Assembly (NCBI GenBank): GCA_019636755.1
Contig: JAHBWZ010000008.1
Span: 1-64,000, forward strand
Direction: 5' to 3'
Length of the DNA stretch: 64,000 bases
Source of the DNA: Phycisphaeraceae bacterium
GTDB taxonomy: Bacteria > Planctomycetota > Phycisphaerae > Phycisphaerales > SM1A02
Shown: piece by piece, positions 16,307-23,603 of the stretch
Layout: each line of letters starts with the position of its first letter
How positions within the stretch are numbered: position 1 is the first letter of the stretch
Notes under the pieces: model-generated
The model's input: only the letters and a program-made list of their open reading frames with translations
What the model was told of the DNA's origin: nothing
The model's database searches: none
Translations under genes and position numbers: made by a program

Positions 16307-17254
16307 ATGGCGATGATCGAGACGATCAATCTGACGAAGAAGTACGGCGACCTCGTGGCGCTGGACAACCTCAACCTGGAGATCCAGGAGGGCGACTGCT
16401 TCGGCTTCATCGGGCCGAACGGCGCCGGCAAGACGACGACGATCAAGATCCTTGCCACGCTCCTCAAGCCGACGTGGGGCGAGGCGCGGATCGACGGGAA
16501 GGTGGTGGGATACCAGAACCCGCTGATCCGTCCGATCATCGGGTACGTGCCGGACTTCATGGGCTCGTACGACGACATGGTCGTGAGCGAGTACCTGGAG
16601 TTCTTCGCCGCGTGCTACGACATTCACGGGAAGCAGCGCGCCCAGGTGGTGCGCGACGTGCTTGAACTGACGGAGCTTGCGTACAAGGCGAACGCGGAGG
16701 TCAACGGCCTGTCGCGCGGCATGACGCAGCGGCTCTCGATCGCGCGCGTGCTGCTGCACGATCCGAAGGTGCTGCTGCTGGACGAGCCGGCGTCCGGACT
16801 GGATCCGCGGGCGCGGATCGACATGCGGGAACTGCTCAAGGAACTGCGCCGCATGGGCAAGACGATCGTCATCTCCTCGCACATCCTGCATGAACTGGCG
16901 GAACTGTGCAACACGGTGGGAATCGTGGAGCAGGGGAAACTGGTCTTCTCCGGCGCGGTGAGCGAGATCATGGCGAAGGCGCGCATGGGCGTCCTCGTGC
17001 ACGTTGTCGTCGATGAGCGCGCGGAAGAGGCGGCACGGCTGCTCGCGGAGGTCGCCGGGGTGACGCAGGTCGACATCACGAGCGAGGACGGACGTCCCCG
17101 GATCGACGTGACGATCGATCCGCGCAGCGGCCTGCCGGTCTCCGACCTGCCCAGCCGCCTCATCGCCCGCGGATTCCGCGTCTCCGCGTTCTACCAGGAG
17201 CAGGTCAACCTGGAAACGGCGTTCATGCGGCTGACCCGGGGGCTGGTGTCATGA
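16307..17254 (+). CDS. ABC transporter ATP-binding protein (GldA / ABC-2 exporter type)
   Basis: 315 residues with all NBD motifs: Walker A GPNGAGKTTT (near 43-52), a Q-loop region ending YVPDFMGSYDDM, signature LSRGMTQRLSIARVL, Walker B LLLDEPASGLDP and the switch His in ISSHILHEL. The C-terminal 100 residues resemble the extension of GldA/CcmA-like ATPases of ABC-2 exporters. The signature reads LSRG rather than LSGG, common in this subfamily. Start ATG 16307; another ATG lies two codons further on. It ends in an ATGA overlap with nadK. No permease gene is adjacent; the large membrane protein upstream is the only candidate partner here. Confidence 0.9.
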   Translation: MAMIETINLTKKYGDLVALDNLNLEIQEGDCFGFIGPNGAGKTTTIKILATLLKPTWGEARIDGKVVGYQNPLIRPIIGYVPDFMGSYDDMVVSEYLEFFAACYDIHGKQRAQVVRDVLELTELAYKANAEVNGLSRGMTQRLSIARVLLHDPKVLLLDEPASGLDPRARIDMRELLKELRRMGKTIVISSHILHELAELCNTVGIVEQGKLVFSGAVSEIMAKARMGVLVHVVVDERAEEAARLLAEVAGVTQVDITSEDGRPRIDVTIDPRSGLPVSDLPSRLIARGFRVSAFYQEQVNLETAFMRLTRGLVS

Positions 17255-18144
17255 GTGCGCGGCCGCGGGCAGCGCTGGTGGGGGACTGGGCCCGCCCGGA
17301 CGCGCAGGCGATCCGCGCGCAGGTGGTGGCCATCATGTCGCGCCACGTGGACGTCGCGTGGACGGTCCAGTCGCAGCCCGGCGAACTGGCGCCGGCCATC
17401 CGGCCGGCGGTCGCGGTCGTGATCGGCGGTGACGGCACGCTGATCCGCGAGGCACGGCGCTTCTCAGGCGTCGGCTGTCCGCTCATCGGCATCAACGTGG
17501 GGCGCCTGGGGTTCCTCGCCGAGTTCGACGTGGAATCGCTGGCGGAGCACGCGGCGGTCGTGCTGGGCCCCGAGCCTCCGGTCCAGGAATCGATCATGCT
17601 GCGCACGGTCGTCCGCGATCGCGACGGCGAGGTGCGCTTCGATGAACCGGCGGTGAATGACACGGCGGTCGCCGCCGGCCGCCCGTTCCGGATGATCGAA
17701 CTCGCCTCGTTCATCGACGGCGTGCCGGGGCCGCCGCTCGCGGGGGACGGCCTGGTCGTCGCGACGCCGGTCGGCTCCACCGCGTACAGCGCCTCGGCCG
17801 GCGGGCCGATCCTGTACCCCACGCTGGACGCGCTGGTGCTGACGCCGCTGGCAGCGCACAGCCTGGCATTCCGCCCGACGGTGCTTCCCGGGGGGGTGCG
17901 CCTGCGCCTGGAGGTGATCCGCGCCAACGAGGGCACGTCGCTCGTCCAGGACGGGGTCCACGCCGCGGTGCTCCGACAGGGCGATCGGATCGAGATCCAT
18001 CGTGACGAGCGGCGCGTGCGCCTCGTGCTCAGTCCCGATACGACCTACTGGGCGATCCTGCGCAACAAGTTGCGCTGGGCGGCTCCGCCGCTCTACCGCG
18101 AGCCGCACGAGCCGGCGCCGCCCGCGCGTCCGGGTGATGCATGA
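17251..18144 (+). CDS. nadK: NAD kinase
   Basis: 297 residues. It phosphorylates NAD to NADP using ATP. The family GGDGTL motif appears in VVIGGDGTLIREARRF, with the catalytic Asp in the second Gly-rich loop. NVGRLGFLAEF, the NDTAV variant of the NE motif and GDGLVVATPVGSTAYSASAG are also present; the last is the most diagnostic block. The start overlaps the ABC ATPase stop by 4 bp (ATGA). The C-terminal 20 residues are Pro-rich. It precedes serS by 52 bp. The physical link to an ABC exporter has no obvious metabolic meaning. Confidence 0.95.
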   Translation: MSARPRAALVGDWARPDAQAIRAQVVAIMSRHVDVAWTVQSQPGELAPAIRPAVAVVIGGDGTLIREARRFSGVGCPLIGINVGRLGFLAEFDVESLAEHAAVVLGPEPPVQESIMLRTVVRDRDGEVRFDEPAVNDTAVAAGRPFRMIELASFIDGVPGPPLAGDGLVVATPVGSTAYSASAGGPILYPTLDALVLTPLAAHSLAFRPTVLPGGVRLRLEVIRANEGTSLVQDGVHAAVLRQGDRIEIHRDERRVRLVLSPDTTYWAILRNKLRWAAPPLYREPHEPAPPARPGDA

Positions 18145-18183
18145 GATGCGTGATCCGGCGCGGGAGACGTGACGCCATCCGGG

Positions 18184-18189
18184 TACCAT
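18184..18189 (+). promoter_or_regulatory. -10-like box TACCAT upstream of serS, probable leaderless start
   Basis: TACCAT with 7 nt to the serS ATG and no Shine-Dalgarno. No convincing -35 is present. Read-through from nadK is also possible. Confidence 0.4.
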
Positions 18190-18196
18190 CCGCCCC

Positions 18197-19600
18197 ATGA
18201 TCGATCTGAAGGAACTGCGGGCCGATCCCGATCGCTTCAAGCGCGGCGCGCGGGAGAAGCGCGTCGACGTTGACATCGAGCGGCTGCTTCACCTCGACGA
18301 GGCGCGGCTCCGGCTGCTGCGCGACCTGGAGACGACGCGGTCCGAGCAGAACCGCCTCTCCCGGGAGATCGGTCCGCGCCTCGGCGCGATCAGGGGCCGG
18401 CTGCGCGGGCTCACGGGCGCGGAGCGCGATGCGCTGGAGGCGGAACTGCGCGAACTCGAACAGGTGCCGCTTCGACTGAAGGCGGAGATCCAGGCATTCG
18501 AGGACGGCATCGCCCGCATCGAACCCGAGTGGCGCGGACTCTGGCTCCGCGTGCCGATGCCCGCCGACCCCGACGTGCCGCGCGGCGCCTCGAGCGAGGA
18601 CAACGTGCCGATCCGCACCTGGCATCCTGCGGACTTCGATCCGGGGCGCCCGTTCTCCGGGAGCCGGGGCTTCGCGCCACGGACCCACCTGGAACTGCTG
18701 GAGATCGGCGGCATGGTGGACTTCGCGCGCGCGGTCAAGATCGCGGGGACGCGGCACTACTCGCTGCGCGGCGACGGCATGCGGCTGCACCTCGGCGTGC
18801 TGCGCTTCGCGATGGACCTCATCTGCGAGCACCACGGATTCATGCCCGTGTCCGTCCCCGTGGTCGTGCGTGAGGAGTGCATGGTCGGCACCGGCTTCTT
18901 TCCGGACGGCCGGGAGCAGGCGTACGAGATCAACGAGCAGGCGCGGGGCGGCGGCGCCGATCTCTTCCTGACCGGGACCGGCGAGGTCGGCCTCATGGGG
19001 CTGCACGCGGACGAGATCCTGGAGGAGGCGGCGCTGCCCCTGCGGTACGCGACCGTGTCCACCTGCTTCCGCCGCGAGGCGGGCGCTGCCGGCCGCGACA
19101 CCGCGGGGCTCTATCGGATCCACCAGTTCGACAAGGTGGAGCAGGTGGTGCTCTGCCGCGCGGATGAAGCGGAGAGCCGCGCGTGGCACGCGAAGATGAT
19201 CGGGATCGTGGAGGACCTCCTGCAGCAACTGGAACTTCCGCACCGGCTGCTCCAGTGCTGCACCGCGGACCTCGGCATCAAGAACGCGGACATGATCGAC
19301 ATCGAGTGCTGGATGCCGGGGCGCGGCGAGGCCGGTCCGGACGGCCGTCCCCTGGGCGCGTGGGGCGAGACGCACTCCGCCTCGCGCCTCTATGACTACC
19401 AGTGCCGGCGGCTCAATCTCCGGTACCGCGACCAGGCGAAGCAGATCCGGTTCTGCCACAGCCTGAACAACACGGTCCTCGCGTCGCCGCGGATCCTCAT
19501 CCCGCTCCTCGAGATCCACCAGAACGAGGACGGTTCGATCCGCGTTCCCGCCGCGCTGCGACCCTATGTCGGGGGCCGGGAGACGGTGGGAGGGGGCTGA
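18197..19600 (+). CDS. serS: Seryl-tRNA synthetase
   Basis: 467 residues. The N-terminal coiled-coil arm that holds the tRNA-Ser long variable arm spans roughly 20-110 (MIDLKELRADPDRFK, ETTRSEQNRLSREIG). The class II catalytic core follows: motif 2 near TCFRREAGAAGRDTAGLYRI, then HQFDKVEQ, and motif 3 near LASPRILIPLLEIHQNEDGS ending VPAALRPYVGG. In motif 3 the usual NGT is NNT, a mild deviation. The 3' end overlaps the convergent glycosyltransferase gene by 104 bp, so the last 34 codons are read on both strands. Confidence 0.97.
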   Translation: MIDLKELRADPDRFKRGAREKRVDVDIERLLHLDEARLRLLRDLETTRSEQNRLSREIGPRLGAIRGRLRGLTGAERDALEAELRELEQVPLRLKAEIQAFEDGIARIEPEWRGLWLRVPMPADPDVPRGASSEDNVPIRTWHPADFDPGRPFSGSRGFAPRTHLELLEIGGMVDFARAVKIAGTRHYSLRGDGMRLHLGVLRFAMDLICEHHGFMPVSVPVVVREECMVGTGFFPDGREQAYEINEQARGGGADLFLTGTGEVGLMGLHADEILEEAALPLRYATVSTCFRREAGAAGRDTAGLYRIHQFDKVEQVVLCRADEAESRAWHAKMIGIVEDLLQQLELPHRLLQCCTADLGIKNADMIDIECWMPGRGEAGPDGRPLGAWGETHSASRLYDYQCRRLNLRYRDQAKQIRFCHSLNNTVLASPRILIPLLEIHQNEDGSIRVPAALRPYVGGRETVGGG

Positions 19601-20417
19601 CCATGGCGCCGCGGAGGCGCGGGGCCGCGCCGGTTGCGCCGTCGGGCGCGTCGATGCACGCGACCGCGCGCCGCGATCGCATCCAGCGGACCGCGAGGCA
19701 GTCGATGAGCCCCGGCAGCGCACGATCGAAGGTGCCGTAGTGACTGCGTCCCGCGCGACGGGGCGCGTGCGACACGGGATGCTCGATCACCCGGTAGCCC
19801 AGGTCCCGCGCGCACACCGGAATGAAGCGGTGCATGCCGCGATAGGACAGCGGGAGCGCCCGGGCCACTTCCGTCCGCATCAGTCGGAGGCCGCAGCCGG
19901 TGTCGCGCACCGGGTCGCCCAGGAGCAGGCGCCGAGCGGTGCGGCCGACGCGGGCGCCCAGACGCCGCCTGAGCGGATCACGCCGCTGACGGGAGCGATC
20001 GCCCTGCACCAGGTCCGCATCCTGCGCCGTCAGCGCCGCCAGCAGCGCCGGCAGGTCCGCGGGATCGTTCTGGAGATCCGCATCCAGCGTCGCGACCAGC
20101 GCGCCGCGGGCGGCCAGGATGCCGGCGCGCAGCGCCGCGGACTGTCCGTGGCCGCGCCCGTCCGCGCGGGCGGGCAGGTGCAGCGGGCGCAGGAAGCCGT
20201 GTGCACGTGCGAGCGCGGCCAGGAGGGCGCCGCTTCCGTCGCGCGAGGCATCGTCGACGATGATGCACTCGAAGGCGAACGGCAGCCGCGCGCCCGTCTG
20301 CGCGATCCGATCGACCAGTTCCGCGAGCGTGCCGGACTCGTCACGCGCGGGGGCGATGATCGAGAGCCCGGGCGCCTCGGCGGACGGCAGGATGGCGTCT
20401 GCGGACGCAGGGGACAT
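19497..20417 (-). CDS. Glycosyltransferase family 2 (DPM1/GtrB-like)
   Basis: 306 residues. GT-A fold motifs: LSIIAPARDESGTLAELVDR, IIVDDASRDGSG (the first Asp pair) and ATLDADLQNDPADLP (the DxD metal-binding site). It also has the acceptor-side segment GCGLRLMRTEVARAL seen in polyprenyl-phosphate sugar transferases. No C-terminal transmembrane helices are present, so it resembles soluble dolichol-phosphate-mannose-synthase-type enzymes. The C-terminal 40 residues, which overlap serS, are Arg/Pro-rich and may be poorly constrained; the true functional end may be earlier. TACCAT lies 9 nt before ATG 20417. Confidence 0.87.
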   Translation of the reverse strand: MSPASADAILPSAEAPGLSIIAPARDESGTLAELVDRIAQTGARLPFAFECIIVDDASRDGSGALLAALARAHGFLRPLHLPARADGRGHGQSAALRAGILAARGALVATLDADLQNDPADLPALLAALTAQDADLVQGDRSRQRRDPLRRRLGARVGRTARRLLLGDPVRDTGCGLRLMRTEVARALPLSYRGMHRFIPVCARDLGYRVIEHPVSHAPRRAGRSHYGTFDRALPGLIDCLAVRWMRSRRAVACIDAPDGATGAAPRLRGAMVSPLPPSPGPRHRVAARRERGSNRPRSGGSRGAG

Positions 20418-20467
20418 GGCGCGGCCATGGTACCCGGGCGGTCGTGGGCCGCACCGGTCCCGCCGGT

Positions 20468-21589
20468 TCAGGCATCGGGGGTGCGGCGCGAGCGCGACGC
20501 CTCGACCGGACCGTCATCCTCCAGCGCGACGGTGCGGTGTGTGACGAGCACCACGATGCCCCGCGGGAGCCGGAATCGACGGGGGCGCCGGACGTCGTCG
20601 CGCACCGCGTCCGCGATGCGCTCCAGCGTGCGCCAGGAAAGACGATCGCCGCCCGTGCCGGTGCTGTGGCGGAAGGCCCGGCGCAGACCGAACGCGATGA
20701 GCGCGGGCGCCAGCGGGCGCAGCGCCGCGCGCTCCCATCGGCGGATCCCGGCCGGGCCGAGGCATCCGCGGGCGGCGCGGCGCAGGGCCGCATGCGCCAC
20801 GCCGATCATCTCCGCGGTCCCGGTCGCGCGGCGGGCGACGCCGGGACGGATCGCTTCAAGCAGCGGCACGATGCCGCTGCGCAGGCGCGTGCGCAGGCGT
20901 GCCGGGTCCTCGTTCGACGGATCGTCCCGGCAGGCAACACCCTCGGCCACGCAGAATGCGCTGCACGCCGCGCGCGGTGAACTCAGCAGCGGGCGGACCA
21001 GGTGGACCGGAGGCGCGCGATCGACGTCGATCGGCCGGCGCCAGCGCAGTCCGCGCAGCCCGGCGCTGCCGGTGCCGCGCAGGAGATGGGCAAGCAGCGT
21101 CTCCAGCTGGTCGTCCGCCTGGTGGCCGGTGGCGACGGCGACCGCGCCGTGGGCCCGGGCACACGCCGCCAGCGCCGCGAGCCGGTGCCGCCGCGCCGCG
21201 GCCAGTCGATTGCCTGGATCCGCGCCGGGGTAGACGTCCAGGCGGACGAACGGCCGGGAGAGCCGCGCCGCGAGCGCCTCCACGTGGGCGGCGTCGGCGT
21301 CGGCGGAGGCGCCGCGCAGGTGATGGTGCACGTGCGCGATCACGGGGCGGATCGGTGAACTGCGACGGCGGGCGATCGCCGTGCACGCCAGGGCCAGCGC
21401 GGTCGAGTCCGCGCCGCCGCTGACGGCCAGCAGGATCGTCGCATCCCGCGGAAGGCCGCACGTGCTGAACAGCCGCCGCGACACCTCCGCGATCAGGTCG
21501 CGCGAGGCGCGCGGTCGTCCACCGGGTCGATCGCCCTCGGCGCGGCGCCGGGCCTGCGCGGGAACGTGCTCGGACTCGGATGCCGCCAC
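20468..21589 (-). CDS. tilS: tRNA(Ile)-lysidine synthetase TilS
   Basis: 373 residues. The N-type ATP pyrophosphatase PP-loop SGGADS (57-62) lies in TILLAVSGGADSTALAL, followed by AHVHHHLRG and VATGHQADDQLETLLAHLLR, all typical of TilS. It converts the wobble C34 of tRNA-Ile2 (CAU) to lysidine, so that the tRNA reads AUA. The C-terminal half is diverged. GTG 21589 was chosen because TACTAT lies 6 nt upstream (21596-21601 on the minus strand); a longer frame to 21913 crosses the divergent gene. No Shine-Dalgarno is present, so the mRNA is probably leaderless. Confidence 0.9.
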   Translation of the reverse strand: MAASESEHVPAQARRRAEGDRPGGRPRASRDLIAEVSRRLFSTCGLPRDATILLAVSGGADSTALALACTAIARRRSSPIRPVIAHVHHHLRGASADADAAHVEALAARLSRPFVRLDVYPGADPGNRLAAARRHRLAALAACARAHGAVAVATGHQADDQLETLLAHLLRGTGSAGLRGLRWRRPIDVDRAPPVHLVRPLLSSPRAACSAFCVAEGVACRDDPSNEDPARLRTRLRSGIVPLLEAIRPGVARRATGTAEMIGVAHAALRRAARGCLGPAGIRRWERAALRPLAPALIAFGLRRAFRHSTGTGGDRLSWRTLERIADAVRDDVRRPRRFRLPRGIVVLVTHRTVALEDDGPVEASRSRRTPDA

Positions 21590-21595
21590 GGGCCG

Positions 21596-21602
21596 ATAGT
21601 AT
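21596..21602. promoter_or_regulatory. Overlapping divergent -10 boxes (tilS and the 21621 gene)
   Basis: The 7-bp word ATAGTAT gives TACTAT on the minus strand (6 nt before the tilS GTG) and TAGTAT on the plus strand (18 nt before the 21621 GTG). One AT-rich word could serve two diverging transcripts, which would then compete. No -35 boxes are evident. Confidence 0.4.
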
Positions 21603-21620
21603 GACGGGCGGCGCGCCTGC

Positions 21621-22220
21621 GTGAGCGCCGCCGGAGTCCATGCCGTGCCCGAGGCCGCCCAGGAATCGTTCCCCTTTGCCGTGACGATGCTCGGCGTGCT
21701 GGGCATCGTCATCGTGGGCATCACGCTGATGGTCTCGGTCCGCCGGAAGATCGATCGACGGAACGACGCGATGGGAACCGCCCGCGAGCAGATCGACCGC
21801 GTGCGGGAACAGGCGCGGAACGCCGCGCGCAGCGACGCGCTCCGCGAGGGCACCGGCGACGGCGCGGCCGGGGTCGAACTGGCCACGCGGCTGGCATCGC
21901 AGCTCGATGTCAAGGCGGCGCGGCTCGAGATCCTGCTGGCGGAGGCGCGCGAGGTCCTGCAGCGGATGGAGGCCGCGGTCGGGTCGGCGGTGCGCGCCGA
22001 TCACCCCGGGGCGCGATCGCGCCGGGCCGGCGCGGGCGGGTCCGGGAGCACGGCCGGCACCAGGGGGGGGGCCGACGGTGGCGCCGATCCCGTGCTGGCC
22101 AGGGTCTGGGCGCTTTCGGACGCCGGGCGCGATGCCCGGGCGATCGCCCGTGAACTGGACGAGCCGATCGGAAAGGTCCAGCTGATCCTCTCGCTTCGCG
22201 CCGACAGCGAGGCCGGGTAG
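21621..22220 (+). CDS. Single-pass membrane protein with coiled coil and DUF6115-like C-terminal HTH
   Basis: 199 residues. A GTG start is followed by a membrane segment (AVTMLGVLGIVIVGITLMVS), a charged helical region (VRRKIDRRND to MEAAVGSAV) that looks like a coiled coil, a Gly/Ala-rich linker, and a C-terminal helix-turn-helix-like module VWALSDAGRDARAIARELDE then PIGKVQLILSLRA. That module resembles the DUF6115/DUF2802 pattern (aLs..G.s..eIAreL..p.GevqLILsL) found in membrane proteins near flagellar or cell-division genes. Function is unknown. It shares a regulatory region with tilS and precedes rnd by 22 bp. Confidence 0.7.
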   Translation: MSAAGVHAVPEAAQESFPFAVTMLGVLGIVIVGITLMVSVRRKIDRRNDAMGTAREQIDRVREQARNAARSDALREGTGDGAAGVELATRLASQLDVKAARLEILLAEAREVLQRMEAAVGSAVRADHPGARSRRAGAGGSGSTAGTRGGADGGADPVLARVWALSDAGRDARAIARELDEPIGKVQLILSLRADSEAG

Positions 22221-22242
22221 GATCGGCAGGCTGAGCCCCGAC

Positions 22243-23550
22243 GTGACGAAACCGCCGAACACGCCCGAATCACCGCAGACGCGGTCGCGCCGCCGCGGTC
22301 GCGCGTCACGGCGCGCCGAGAGCCATGCGCTGGCGGCCGGGATGGACCTGCCGCCGAGCGGCCCCGTGCCCGAGCATCCGCTCATTCCCGGCGGCGAGCC
22401 GGTGGTGATCACCGATCGAGAGGGGATCCGCACGATCGAGGAGGAGATCCGGCGGCACCGCGTCTTCGCGTTCGACACGGAGTTCATCGGCGAGTCGTCG
22501 TACGACGCGCAGATCTGCCTGGTGCAGGTGGCGACGCCGTCGAATGTCTGGCTGATCGACCCGCTTCTCGGTGCGGACTTCGCGCCGATCCGTGACCTGG
22601 TGGCCGATCCGGACATCCGGACGATCGTTCACGCGGGGCAGCAGGACCTCGAGCCGGTCGCCCGGCTCGCCGGGCGGCCGCCCGCGTCGATCATCGACAC
22701 CCAGATCCTGGCCGGGTTCGCGCGCCTGCCCTACCCGATCAACCTGCGCGAACTGGCCGGTCGATTCGCCGGCGTGCGCCTGGGGAAGGCATTCACGTTC
22801 ACGCGGTGGGATGCGCGCCCGCTGGCGCGCTCGCACCTGGCCTATGCCGCCGACGATGTCCGGTACCTCTTCGCGATCGAGCAGGGACTCATGGACGAGA
22901 TCGGGCAGACGGACCAGCGCGGATGGGCGCTGGCGGCATGCGCTGAACTGGAGCAGCCCCAGCGGTACCGGTTCGACGCCGCGTCCCGCGCACGGCGCCT
23001 GATCGCCGGGCGGCGACTCTCCGGGCGGGCGCTCGCCGCGCTGATCGGGCTCATCGAGGTGCGGGAAACCATCGCGCAGCAGGAGAACGTGCCGCCGCGG
23101 ACCGCCCTGCGGGACGATGTGCTGGTCCGGCTTGCCAAGGACCTGCCGAAGTCCGAGGCGCAGCTCGTCGCCACGCGCGGCCTGCCCCGTCCGGTCGTGC
23201 AGCGCTACGGCGCCAGGCTCCTGGACGCGATCGCCCGCGCGGTGGCGACGCCGTCCGCCCAGCTTCCGGAGCGGGAACTTCCCGATGAGCGGCCGGTGGA
23301 TCGTGTCCGGATCGATGCGCTCTGGGCGCTGTGCTGCGCCTGGTGCCACGCGCATGGTGTGGATCCCGCGGTCGTGGCCAGCCGGCGCGAGGCGGCGGGC
23401 TGGTACTTCGCCGCGTGTTCGGGCGAAGCGTCCGGACCCGCGGAGCCGTGGCGGCGGGAACTCCTCGGCGAGCCGATCGCCGCGTTCCTGCGCGGTGACC
23501 GGACGCTCGGGTTCACGTGGGCGGACGGCCCGCGCGTGCGCAGCCCCTGA
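22243..23550 (+). CDS. rnd: Ribonuclease D with HRDC domain
   Basis: 435 residues. DEDDy 3'-5' exonuclease: ExoI FAFDTEFIGE (Asp, Glu), ExoII HAGQQDLEP (His, Asp) and ExoIII LAYAADDVRYL (Tyr-Asp). The C-terminal HRDC domain starts near NVPPRTALRDDVLVRLAKDL. RNase D trims tRNA 3' ends. A 40-residue basic N-terminal extension is present. The start is taken as GTG 22243, but TAGGAT (22218-22223) lies exactly 7 nt before an in-frame CTG at 22231, so a leaderless CTG start is an alternative. It is convergent with the S9 peptidase, with 53 bp between stops. Confidence 0.93.
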   Translation: MTKPPNTPESPQTRSRRRGRASRRAESHALAAGMDLPPSGPVPEHPLIPGGEPVVITDREGIRTIEEEIRRHRVFAFDTEFIGESSYDAQICLVQVATPSNVWLIDPLLGADFAPIRDLVADPDIRTIVHAGQQDLEPVARLAGRPPASIIDTQILAGFARLPYPINLRELAGRFAGVRLGKAFTFTRWDARPLARSHLAYAADDVRYLFAIEQGLMDEIGQTDQRGWALAACAELEQPQRYRFDAASRARRLIAGRRLSGRALAALIGLIEVRETIAQQENVPPRTALRDDVLVRLAKDLPKSEAQLVATRGLPRPVVQRYGARLLDAIARAVATPSAQLPERELPDERPVDRVRIDALWALCCAWCHAHGVDPAVVASRREAAGWYFAACSGEASGPAEPWRRELLGEPIAAFLRGDRTLGFTWADGPRVRSP

Positions 23551-23603
23551 CCCGGACCGCACCCCCGCTGTGTACCGGAGGCGCGGACGCGGCCGGGGCG
23601 CCG

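Noticed and set aside
13501-16578. 1025-codon minus frame opposite the large membrane protein
   Set aside because: Composition is typical of an antisense shadow at high GC; the plus strand has a signal peptide, transmembrane helices and a consistent start.
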